7,078 bases of DNA from contig URYT01000100.1 of the NCBI GenBank assembly GCA_900552185.1, positions 1 through 7,078 on the forward strand, read 5' to 3'. The translations under genes were made by a program, and so were the position numbers. Below are positions 1 to 5,771 of this stretch, in pieces. The notes beneath the pieces are model-generated. The model worked only from the letters and a program-made list of their open reading frames with translations. It ran no database searches and had not been told where the DNA came from. This stretch comes from an uncultured Collinsella sp. (GTDB lineage: Bacteria; Actinomycetota; Coriobacteriia; Coriobacteriales; Coriobacteriaceae). Numbering within the stretch: position 1 is the first letter of the stretch; the number at the start of each line of letters is the position of its first letter.

Positions 1-1010
1 CCTGCTGCATCGACCGTGTCGGTGTCCAAGCCCAACAACGCCGCCCAGGTTGCCGCCGCCGGTGCTGCCGAGACCCCCGCGGTTGAGGACGCCGGCGAGC
101 TCCAGCGCAAATGGGCCGAGGTCGTCGAGCGCGTCAAGGCTCGTCAGGCCTCCTACGCAGGGCTTTTGCTCAACGCCCGCGCCACGGCCGACGACGGCTC
201 CAAGCTCACGGTCTCGTTCCCCGCGGGTTCGACTTTTGCCATCAAGATGCTCGGTCGCGCCGATACGCAGTCGGTGGTCCTGCCGACGGTCTGCGCGGTC
301 TTCGGTCGTCGTACCGTCGACTATGTCCTGGATGGGGGTGGCACGCCGGCTCCTCAACATGAGGAGCATTCTCCATCTGCACGGGCTGCGGTATCTGCGG
401 ACCCGCAACCCGTGTCCTCGGTGCCCCCTGCATCCTCGAGCGCCAGCCAAAAGCGGCGCCGGTAGCGGCACCGACCCCGTCGGCGCCTGAACCCGCTGCG
501 CCCAAACCGGCTGCTCCGATCCCCGCGCCCAAGTCCGCTGCCGCGCCTGCGCCCAAGTCATCCGACCTGGCCAAGGCCCCTTGGCTGCGCTCCGACAACC
601 CTGCCGGTGCTCCTGCCACGGGCAAGCTCCCGACCGAGCCCGCGCCCCGAGCGCCCGAGCGCGCGTCCGTCCCCATGGCTCAGCCGCCTGCGCAGGCTGC
701 GCCATGGGAATCCGAGCAGGTGCCCTACGACGATGCTATGGTCGGTGGTTTTGCTGCCGATGCCGGCGGGGACAATCTGCCCCCGTTCGACGTGCCGGGT
801 GCGGCGTCCGCGACCAAGGCCGCTGCTGTGGCACCCGCAGCCTCTGCAAACGACGACGTCCCCGCCGCTCCCTGGGAATCCAATCCCGGTGCTGGCAGCC
901 CCTTCGGCCATCAGGGCGCAGCCCCGAGCATCCCGCAGACCGAGGACGAGGCCAAGGCCCTCATCCGCAGCGTCTTCGGTCAGTCCACCATCTTCAAGCC
1001 GGTGGAGTAA
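1..1010 (+). CDS. dnaX: DNA polymerase III subunit gamma/tau (DnaX), C-terminal part, 5' end outside window, frame change at about 447-465
   Basis: DnaX is the ATPase core of the clamp loader that places the beta clamp on DNA and, in its long tau form, links polymerase to helicase. Only the C-terminal part is in the window; frame 1 is open from base 1. The start of this reading frame shows the typical domain III pattern: a helix with W-x-E-V-V-E-R-V-K, then LLLNARA, a Leu-Thr-Val-Ser-Phe strand, an F-A-x-K-M-L helix and a V-F-G-R-R-T-V-D-Y-V-L end (about 90-330). A Ser/Pro/Ala linker follows and frame 1 stops at 463-465. The -1 frame continues without a stop to 1008-1010, giving a Pro/Ala-rich tail with APW motifs and an acidic-helical end (about 925-1007). 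Adjacency to ybaB and recR supports the identity. The frame change could be programmed or a one-base deletion; the family call itself is secure. Confidence 0.88.
447..487 (+). other. Candidate -1 frameshift site with downstream GC hairpins in dnaX
   Basis: The heptamer C CAA AAG lies at 447-453 in the zero frame, four codons before the TAG at 463-465. Reading back one base after AAG gives an open frame to 1010. Immediately downstream, GGCGCCG (455-461) is fully complementary to CGGCGCC (481-487), and inside it CCGAC (471-475) can pair with GTCGG (479-483) around a CCC loop. E. coli dnaX uses A AAA AAG plus a stem to make gamma and tau. Here the heptamer is poorer, because tRNA-Gln would re-pair with a mismatch on CCA, and the long stem starts only 1 nt after it instead of the usual 5-8. 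Restoring a fifth A at 449-452 would also fuse the frames, so a deletion or sequencing error is equally possible. Confidence 0.45.
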
Positions 1011-1031
1011 CCGTGCGGGCGGGTATGCTGC

Positions 1032-1505
1032 TCAAGAAGAGATCTCTTTGCCCGGGCGCATCTGTATTTCGGACATGTGCAACGTGGTGCCGCGTATGTC
1101 GCATTTGAGCAGACAGGTGCGTGACGGTCGGCCTAGGATGCTGAGGTCGATACGATACGTCGCATGGCTGTCCGTGTACTCGACTTGCTCGGCGTTAATG
1201 GTTGCTCCGATTGCCAAATAAACGCCTAGCTCGGCATCGACAATCTTGAAGTCCTTTATCTTGACCTTGAACTCTTGATAGAGGGACGGGCTGTTGTAGT
1301 AGACGGTTCGGGTTCCGTCGGTGCACTCATCGGTCGTCTCCCATTTGACGACGGGCTGGTCCGAGCTGGCTATCAGCAGTTCTGCTCCAAAAGCTATGGC
1401 ATGGGTGATGACAACCAGCAATGCCCAGCCGACAAAGAGATAGAGAACCACATATGCAACGGGGTGTTTTGAGCGGATGTTTTGGAGCGCGTTGGGGGCA
1501 TTCAT
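1032..1505 (-). CDS. Small single-pass membrane protein of unknown function
   Basis: This gene encodes a 157-residue protein that I do not recognise. The start is well supported: GGAGGT (1511-1516 on the reverse strand) sits 5 nt before the ATG, and a perfect TATAAT lies a little further upstream. Residues about 16-46 form one long hydrophobic segment preceded by R11, K13 and H14, which suggests an inside N-terminus and an external C-terminal domain. The rest is polar and beta-rich in appearance, with cysteines at about 61, 131 and 135 that could form a disulfide. The gene converges on dnaX with only 21 nt between the stops and no visible terminator. It is less GC-biased than its neighbours and splits the normally adjacent dnaX and ybaB, so recent acquisition is plausible. 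No catalytic motif is visible. Confidence 0.72.
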   Translation of the reverse strand: MNAPNALQNIRSKHPVAYVVLYLFVGWALLVVITHAIAFGAELLIASSDQPVVKWETTDECTDGTRTVYYNSPSLYQEFKVKIKDFKIVDAELGVYLAIGATINAEQVEYTDSHATYRIDLSILGRPSRTCLLKCDIRGTTLHMSEIQMRPGKEISS

Positions 1506-1539
1506 GGGGCACCTCCAAATTACTATCTATGGCAATCAA

Positions 1540-1545
1540 ATTATA
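1540..1545 (-). promoter_or_regulatory. Candidate promoter -10 box for the reverse-strand membrane protein gene
   Basis: The reverse strand reads TATAAT here, a perfect match to the housekeeping -10 consensus, about 35 nt upstream of the gene's ATG and upstream of its SD (1511-1516). No good -35 hexamer is found 16-18 bp further upstream and no TG extension is present, so promoter strength is uncertain. Confidence 0.5.
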
Positions 1546-1648
1546 CCTCGCCGTCATGAGCGCCGCCTCGAGTAGTGGCTCGGCATTTAGCCATTTAGTG
1601 GTACGCATTAAATGTCGGATTCCGGCTCTACAAGATTTAGCTTTAAAT

Positions 1649-1683
1649 ATTATGCAGATGCGAATTATTCAACTTTGCATAAT
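1649..1683. repeat. 8-bp inverted repeat, operator- or hairpin-like
   Basis: ATTATGCA (1649-1656) and TGCATAAT (1676-1683) are perfect inverted copies separated by 19 nt, within the AT-rich intergenic segment. They could be a split operator or a hairpin remnant; a weak G-T/A-T extension continues inward. No T-run follows on either strand, which argues against a terminator. Confidence 0.4.
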
Positions 1684-1761
1684 CTATGGGTGCGGCTTGC
1701 GCTCCAGGACATGTATATCGACTGAGGTAACACGTCCGCCCCGCTCGCTGGCCTCGCGCCG

Positions 1762-1770
1762 TGGTACGAT
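1762..1770 (+). promoter_or_regulatory. Candidate extended -10 promoter for ybaB-recR
   Basis: TGG TACGAT fits the extended -10 pattern TGnTAnnnT, 75 nt upstream of the ybaB ATG. No convincing -35 is present at 17 bp, as is common for extended -10 promoters. A similar TGA TACACT occurs ahead of the kinase operon (2951-2959). The inserted reverse gene separates ybaB from dnaX, so ybaB-recR would need its own promoter here. Confidence 0.4.
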
Positions 1771-1818
1771 TTTTGAGTTTGAAAGTCCCGCCGTGCTCCG
1801 GCTGCCCTTGCAGCTCGG

Positions 1819-1832
1819 CGTGCGGCCGCACG
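1819..1832. repeat. 14-bp perfect palindrome in the ybaB leader
   Basis: CGTGCGGCCGCACG is its own reverse complement and ends one nucleotide before the ybaB SD (1834-1840). In RNA it would form a 5-bp GC stem with a GGCC loop that could influence ribosome access; as DNA it could be a protein-binding site. Confidence 0.55.
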
Positions 1833-1833
1833 T

Positions 1834-1840
1834 AAAGGAG
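1834..1840 (+). promoter_or_regulatory. Ribosome binding site of ybaB
   Basis: AAAGGAG lies 5 nt before the ATG at 1846 and fixes this start over the in-frame ATG nine bases later. Confidence 0.85.
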
Positions 1841-1845
1841 CCATC

Positions 1846-2166
1846 ATGGCCGGTATGAACATGCAGCAGATGATGAAGCAGGCTCGCAAGATGCAGGAGC
1901 AGCTTGCCGCCGCGCAGGAGAACCTCAAGTCCCAGACCGTCGACGCCTCTGCCGGCGGCGGCATGGTCAAGGTGACCGTTAACGGCGAGATGGAGCTCGT
2001 CAACCTCACCATCGATCCCGATGCGCTCGATCCCGAGGACGTCGATATGCTGCAGGATATGATCATGGCTGCCGTCAACGAGGCCGTCCGCGGCGTCAAC
2101 GAGCTCGCCAACAAGCAGATGGGCGCCATCACCGGCGGCCTCAACATCCCGGGCATGCCGTTCTAA
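1846..2166 (+). CDS. ybaB: YbaB/EbfC family nucleoid-associated protein
   Basis: The 106-residue product is a full-length YbaB/EbfC protein. Members are small dimeric DNA-binding proteins that coat the nucleoid and are almost always encoded beside recR. The sequence shows the family order: a Met/Gln/Lys-rich N-terminal helix (residues 1-30, with MMKQARKMQEQL), a glycine turn followed by a strand of the V-K-V-T-V-N-G type (about 41-52), the L-x-I-D-P motif followed by acidic residues, then a long C-terminal helix ending in a Gly/Pro-rich, Met-containing tail (about 95-106). The start is set by AAAGGAG 5 nt upstream. recR begins 13 nt after the stop, so the two are very probably co-transcribed. 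No unusual feature is seen in the protein. Confidence 0.95.
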   Translation: MAGMNMQQMMKQARKMQEQLAAAQENLKSQTVDASAGGGMVKVTVNGEMELVNLTIDPDALDPEDVDMLQDMIMAAVNEAVRGVNELANKQMGAITGGLNIPGMPF

Positions 2167-2179
2167 GACACGCATATAT

Positions 2180-2776
2180 ATGAGTGCCAACCACAGTCTG
2201 CAAAAACTGCTCGATGAGCTGGGCCGTCTGCCGGGCATTGGTCCCAAGTCGGCCCAGCGCATCGCCTATTACCTGTTGGAGGCCGACGCCGAGGAGGCGC
2301 GCCGCCTGGCCGAGGCCATCCTGGAGGTCAAGCAGGAGGTCCACTTTTGCAGCCGCTGCTTTAACTACGCCACGGCCGACGAGTGCTCCATCTGCCAGGA
2401 CCCGATGCGCGATACCACTCGCATTTGCGTGGTGGGCGAGCCGCGCGATGTCCAGGCGATCGAGCGCACGGGCAGCTACCACGGCCTCTACCACGTATTG
2501 GGCGGCGTGATCAGTCCCATGGACAAGATTGGCCCCGAGCAGCTGCACATTCGAGAGCTGCTGGCACGCTTGGGCCACGAGGACATCCACGAGGTCATCA
2601 TCGCCACCAACCCCAATATTGAGGGCGAGACCACGGCGAGCTATCTGGCCCGTACCATCAAGCCGTTGGGCGTCGAGGTGTCGCGTCTGGCAAGCGGCCT
2701 TCCCGTGGGCGGCGACTTGGAGTATGCCGACGAGCTTACGCTTGGCCGCGCCATCGAGGCCCGCCGCGCGATTTAG
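2180..2776 (+). CDS. recR: Recombination mediator protein RecR
   Basis: RecR works with RecO (and RecF) to load RecA onto SSB-coated single-stranded DNA in gap repair. The product has 198 residues, the normal family length, and all parts are present: a helix-hairpin-helix at about 7-30 containing LPGIGPKSAQRIA, a zinc finger with Cys57, Cys60, Cys69 and Cys72, a Toprim domain beginning near residue 81 (ICVVGEPRDV, acidic Glu87) and running through the T-N-P-N-I-E-G-E-T-T segment, and a C-terminal strand region with ASGLPVGGDLEYAD. The ATG at 2180 aligns with the usual RecR start. It has no Shine-Dalgarno: the 13 nt between ybaB and recR read only as A/C/T-rich CATATAT, so translation may depend on ribosomes finishing ybaB. 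No terminator follows directly. Confidence 0.97.
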   Translation: MSANHSLQKLLDELGRLPGIGPKSAQRIAYYLLEADAEEARRLAEAILEVKQEVHFCSRCFNYATADECSICQDPMRDTTRICVVGEPRDVQAIERTGSYHGLYHVLGGVISPMDKIGPEQLHIRELLARLGHEDIHEVIIATNPNIEGETTASYLARTIKPLGVEVSRLASGLPVGGDLEYADELTLGRAIEARRAI

Positions 2777-2851
2777 GTGGCGAGCCTGCTCCTGCCGTAT
2801 GTTTTCCTCGCGACGCACGGGGTAGTCATAATTTCCCCATGCGACTGTGAG

Positions 2852-2867
2852 TTTGTTGTGCAACAAA
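2852..2867. promoter_or_regulatory. Candidate operator, distal copy of GTTG(T/C)GCAAC
   Basis: TTTGTTG and CAACAAA form 7-bp inverted arms around a TG centre. The core GTTGTGCAAC (2855-2864) differs by one base from the palindrome at 2928-2937, with centres 73 bp apart, close to seven helical turns. The pair could serve a repressor that loops DNA; the protein is unknown. Confidence 0.45.
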
Positions 2868-2927
2868 GATGCTTCGTATCCGCTTATCGCATGGACGCTT
2901 CCGCTCGCATCCTTAATTTGTCCATTC

Positions 2928-2937
2928 GTTGCGCAAC
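2928..2937. promoter_or_regulatory. Candidate operator, promoter-proximal copy of GTTG(T/C)GCAAC
   Basis: GTTGCGCAAC is a perfect 10-bp palindrome that covers the -35 position of the candidate promoter at 2951-2959. A bound protein would probably compete with RNA polymerase. It is the second copy of the motif found at 2855-2864. Confidence 0.45.
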
Positions 2938-2959
2938 CTTTTTGGTTCGCTGATACACT
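2929..2959 (+). promoter_or_regulatory. Candidate promoter of the kinase operon
   Basis: TGA TACACT (2951-2959) is an extended -10 element. TTGCGC (2929-2934) is a partial -35 match, but the 19-bp spacing is longer than ideal. Transcription would begin near 2966 and give a leader of about 55 nt before the ATG at 3022. Confidence 0.45.
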
Positions 2960-2980
2960 CAAATATGGATTCGAATGAAT

Positions 2981-3009
2981 GCGCCGCTCCCGAGCGGCGT
3001 GTTTTTGTT
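2981..3009 (+). terminator. Intrinsic-terminator-like hairpin in the leader of the kinase operon
   Basis: CGCCGCTC (2982-2989) pairs perfectly with GAGCGGCG (2992-2999), extended by a G-U pair, and is followed by TGTTTTTGTT. This is the classic stem plus T-run. It lies downstream of the candidate promoter and ends just before the SD GGAGGAG. It may end read-through from recR, attenuate the kinase operon, or both. Confidence 0.6.
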
Positions 3010-3016
3010 GGAGGAG
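3010..3016 (+). promoter_or_regulatory. Ribosome binding site of the first gene in the kinase operon
   Basis: GGAGGAG lies 5 nt before the ATG at 3022. The frame stays open further upstream to at least 2929, but no upstream start has an SD and that stretch overlaps the promoter and hairpin, so 3022 is preferred. Confidence 0.85.
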
Positions 3017-3021
3017 AACGC

Positions 3022-3927
3022 ATGCGGCCCGGTGGCACTCAGACAAAGCGCGGCGCCGCGGTGCGCATACGACGCCGACTGGGCTTGGCGCCGCGGGCGT
3101 ACGCACTGCTATCGTGCTCGCTGGTGCTGGTCATAGCTGGCGTTTCTGCCTATGGCATGACCGTGCCGTCCATGATGCAGGCGCATGCCGCACGCGAACC
3201 GCGCGTGGGGCATGAGGTCAAAAGCGATCTGGGCACCACGACTGGATATGCTTGGGCAAGTGTGGTCGGGCATATTGTGTTTGGCACCGACGATGCGGAC
3301 GGCGCCGAGGCCCCGGACAACGAAGTCACGCTTGCCAATGGCAAAACCATCGTGCTCACCAACACCAAGATCATCGATCGATTGTCCAACAATAGCGTGG
3401 CGGCAACGGTGAATAAGGTCGAGCAGCAAAAGGAGCAGGACGCCCAGCAGTCCGGAAAGCCCGGTAGCTCGGATACTTCTGGCTCCGGCTCGGATTCATC
3501 GAGTTCGGGCGGCGGCTCTGGGTCGGGTTCCTCTACCGGAGGGCCTGGAAACGGCGGCTCGACGGGCGGCAACACTGACAACGATGCAAACTCCGGCGGC
3601 CTTTCCGCTGCTGAGGAAGAGAGCATTCACAGTTGGCTTGTGACCAAGTACAACATGCTCGACGGCTATGTTTCTCGTGCCAATGACGTGGTCTCGACCT
3701 ATAACTCTACGGGAGATCCCAGGCCGTGCGACAGCCTGGTCGGGGAGATGTTTGTCATTCGAGCCGAGTTCGGTCGTCAGACATTCTCGCCCCGGTCAAG
3801 GTGGTATCAGCAGTATGCCAATCTGTGGGGCTGTTACACCAACCTATGTCAATGGGTCGGCCATTACGGCGATGATGACGTCGCGCTCGGTAACTTCAAC
3901 AATAACGTGGCGGCGCTTGCCCTATGA
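3022..3927 (+). CDS. Exported or membrane-anchored protein with Gly/Ser linker, first gene of kinase operon
   Basis: The 301-residue product is not recognised as a known family. It has a basic N-terminus (Arg/Lys from K9 to R25) and one hydrophobic segment at about 26-46, followed by A-H-A at 54-56, a possible signal peptidase site; it is therefore either secreted or anchored by its N-terminus. Residues about 58-143 are a polar domain with two V/I-rich strands and a Gln/Glu-rich end. Residues 144-193 are an almost pure Gly/Ser/Thr/Asp/Asn linker. Residues 194-301 form an aromatic-rich, probably helical domain with Cys236, Cys271 and Cys276. The stop overlaps the kinase start by ATGA, implying coupled translation. 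I infer that the C-terminal domain sits outside the membrane and may sense or bind something for the kinase, or be its substrate; this is untested. Confidence 0.85.
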   Translation: MRPGGTQTKRGAAVRIRRRLGLAPRAYALLSCSLVLVIAGVSAYGMTVPSMMQAHAAREPRVGHEVKSDLGTTTGYAWASVVGHIVFGTDDADGAEAPDNEVTLANGKTIVLTNTKIIDRLSNNSVAATVNKVEQQKEQDAQQSGKPGSSDTSGSGSDSSSSGGGSGSGSSTGGPGNGGSTGGNTDNDANSGGLSAAEEESIHSWLVTKYNMLDGYVSRANDVVSTYNSTGDPRPCDSLVGEMFVIRAEFGRQTFSPRSRWYQQYANLWGCYTNLCQWVGHYGDDDVALGNFNNNVAALAL

Positions 3928-5768
3928 TGACCGATCTTGCATCCACCACACCACAATCGCTCGGTCGCGATCCCATGGTCGGCCTGCGCCTGGCGCGTGT
4001 CGACGGGTTTGAGCCGGCCATTGCGCTCGGTCAGGACGAACTGCCTACCTATCTGCGTCGTTTTACGATGCTGTTTGCCGACGATGCCACCATGCGCCGT
4101 GGCGGTATCGGCCGCGTGACGCGTGCCGTCAACGCCCAAGGCGAGGCAGTGGCACTCAAGCAGCTCATCTTGCCGACGCGCGATGAGTTTGATGACGATG
4201 CCGCTCACGAGGCGCTGGTCGCCAAGTTCAAGGCGGCGTTTCGCGAGGAATACGAATGCCATCGCGCCCTTTCGGGCCTTAAGGGCTTTCCCCGCCTCTA
4301 TGGCTGGGGCGAGGTCGACGGTGTGCCTGCAATTGTCATGGAATGGGTCGAGGGCGAGACACTTGCCCGCTTGCGTTCGCGACTCGCCGTGGACGATGCC
4401 GGACGCCTGTCGCCGCTTGTGGCGGCGCGTCTGGGTCGCGACCTGTTCGATCTGCTCTGCCGTATGAGCCTGGTGGGCGAGGGCTTTGTCCATCGCGATA
4501 TCTCGCCCGCTAATATTATGGTGCGTACGGCGCGTCTACCGCTTGACCGGCAGCTTGCCGAGGGCACCTTTGACCTGTGCCTGATCGACTTTGGCTCGTC
4601 GCTGGCGCTCGAGCCTGCGTCGGCCGTGGCCGGTACCGGCGGCAAGGCGTCGTTTACGGAGCGCTATGCCACGCTGCGTCGCGCGACGGTTGCCTATGCC
4701 CCGCCCGAGATGCTCACCGACGATATTCCCGACCTGCGCGCTTTGCGTATGTCGCCGGCGATTGACGTATACGCCGCGGCAAGCACGGTTTACGAGCTCA
4801 TTGCCGGCGTCGCGCCATACGAAGCCGCGCCGAGTACTTCGGGTGCCTCGGGTTCGCGCAAAAAGACGCGCGACATCGCGAGCCCCTACCGTCTCAAGAT
4901 GGACACGCGGCCCGACTATCCCATTGGTGCCCATGCGCCCGGTTGTGATTTGACTCAGTTGCTTCGTCGTGAGCCCGATGTGGCGCTCGCCGCGGCCGAG
5001 CAGGCCCAGCAGCTAGGGCTTGAGCCGGATTCCGAAGAGCTACGCGATGCGCTGGCGTTTGTCGATGCCCAGCTGTTCGACGTGGTGATGGCCTGTCTGT
5101 CCAGCCATCAAAAAGATCGTCCCGAGCCGGCGGCGGTCGAGGCGGCGCTCTCGGCGTTTTGTGACCACTATGCGCAAAATGTCGGTCGTTCGCTTCGCGG
5201 CGAGCCGCTCACGCCGTGCCCCATGGATGCGTCTGGCCGCGCGGTTCGTCGCGCGCTGATGGTCGGCGCGACGGTCGTCTGTGGCGTGGTTTGGGCTGTG
5301 GTCGTGGTTTCGGCCGCGCTGCTGGCGTCGGGCGCTCGCGTGACGGCGACTTTGGGATCGCTCGTGTGGTCTGGGTCGCTACCGGGTATTATTGCCGCAC
5401 TGGCGTTGGCGCTGCCAGGCATAGCCGGCGTTGCCGCGGGGGCACTTGCGCGCGATCGGCGCTCGGGCTTCCTGCAGGGTGTGCTTGCGCTTTCTGCCTG
5501 CGAGGTTCCGGTGCTGGTTGTGGCTGCATGTAGCGTATTTTCCCAACGCGCCGTGATGGGCGGCCTTGTTGCCGCTCTGGTTGCAACCTATACGCTTACG
5601 TGGTTTTTGCTTGCGATGGGCTTTGCCTTTGAACTTCCCGTTTCGGCACCGCGACGCACAAAAGCCCAGATGGCGACTCCGCTTGCCGGTGGAGCCGCAG
5701 CTGTCCGTACTTTTGGCGGACCTGTCGAAGTATCGTCCGATTCTATTTCTACGACCAAGGAGGCCTAG
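3924..5768 (+). CDS. Membrane Ser/Thr protein kinase with four C-terminal transmembrane helices
   Basis: This 614-residue protein is a Hanks-type kinase. Visible motifs are the Gly-rich loop GGIGRV (60-65), the ATP-anchoring Lys79 in ALKQ, an Arg/Glu-rich helix C at about 106-116, catalytic HRDISPANI with Asp192 and Asn197, DFG with Asp222, activation segment 225-258 with Thr255 in the position before Y-A-P-P-E (258-262), the IDVYAAAS helix, and a late K-D-R-P of subdomain XI. The catalytic-loop Lys of HRDLKPxN is Ser here, a variant seen in many bacterial kinases. Between the IDVYA helix and the KDRP motif lies an extra segment of roughly 100 residues. Four hydrophobic helices follow at about 445-470, 487-508, 515-540 and 543-571, with a cytosolic tail. 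Four spans leave both ends inside, so there is no large external sensor as in PknB; the preceding gene could supply one. There is no SD at the ATG, which overlaps the upstream stop. Confidence 0.93.
   Translation: MMTDLASTTPQSLGRDPMVGLRLARVDGFEPAIALGQDELPTYLRRFTMLFADDATMRRGGIGRVTRAVNAQGEAVALKQLILPTRDEFDDDAAHEALVAKFKAAFREEYECHRALSGLKGFPRLYGWGEVDGVPAIVMEWVEGETLARLRSRLAVDDAGRLSPLVAARLGRDLFDLLCRMSLVGEGFVHRDISPANIMVRTARLPLDRQLAEGTFDLCLIDFGSSLALEPASAVAGTGGKASFTERYATLRRATVAYAPPEMLTDDIPDLRALRMSPAIDVYAAASTVYELIAGVAPYEAAPSTSGASGSRKKTRDIASPYRLKMDTRPDYPIGAHAPGCDLTQLLRREPDVALAAAEQAQQLGLEPDSEELRDALAFVDAQLFDVVMACLSSHQKDRPEPAAVEAALSAFCDHYAQNVGRSLRGEPLTPCPMDASGRAVRRALMVGATVVCGVVWAVVVVSAALLASGARVTATLGSLVWSGSLPGIIAALALALPGIAGVAAGALARDRRSGFLQGVLALSACEVPVLVVAACSVFSQRAVMGGLVAALVATYTLTWFLLAMGFAFELPVSAPRRTKAQMATPLAGGAAAVRTFGGPVEVSSDSISTTKEA
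5757..5763 (+). promoter_or_regulatory. Ribosome binding site of the FHA protein gene
   Basis: AAGGAGG lies 8 nt before the ATG at 5772 and inside the last codons of the kinase gene. It supports this start and the 3-nt gap between the two genes. Confidence 0.85.
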
Positions 5769-5771
5769 GTC

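Larger units (their letters stand above)
1506..1845. other. AT-richer divergent intergenic region between the membrane protein gene and ybaB
   Basis: These 340 nt hold no convincing gene. The left part (about 1515-1690) is clearly richer in A/T than anything else in the window and contains the reverse promoter -10 and an 8-bp inverted repeat at 1649-1683. The right part is GC-rich and holds a candidate promoter, a 14-bp palindrome and the ybaB SD. I looked for a signal recognition particle RNA, often found near dnaX, and saw none of its conserved tetraloop/AGCAG-like core. Confidence 0.6.

Noticed and set aside
1690..1845. Signal recognition particle RNA between dnaX and ybaB
   Set aside because: SRP RNA is often near dnaX, but the conserved apical core is not present on either strand.
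2929..3021. Upstream start for the first kinase-operon gene
   Set aside because: The frame is open to 2929, but this stretch contains the promoter -10 and terminator-like hairpin, and only the ATG at 3022 has an SD.
2141..3106. Reverse-strand open frame opposite recR and the kinase operon leader
   Set aside because: It lies over the well-supported recR gene, has no family-like motifs and no SD.
3864..4493. Reverse-strand open frame opposite the kinase start
   Set aside because: The forward frame carries the kinase Gly-rich loop and Lys; the reverse frame has no recognisable pattern.
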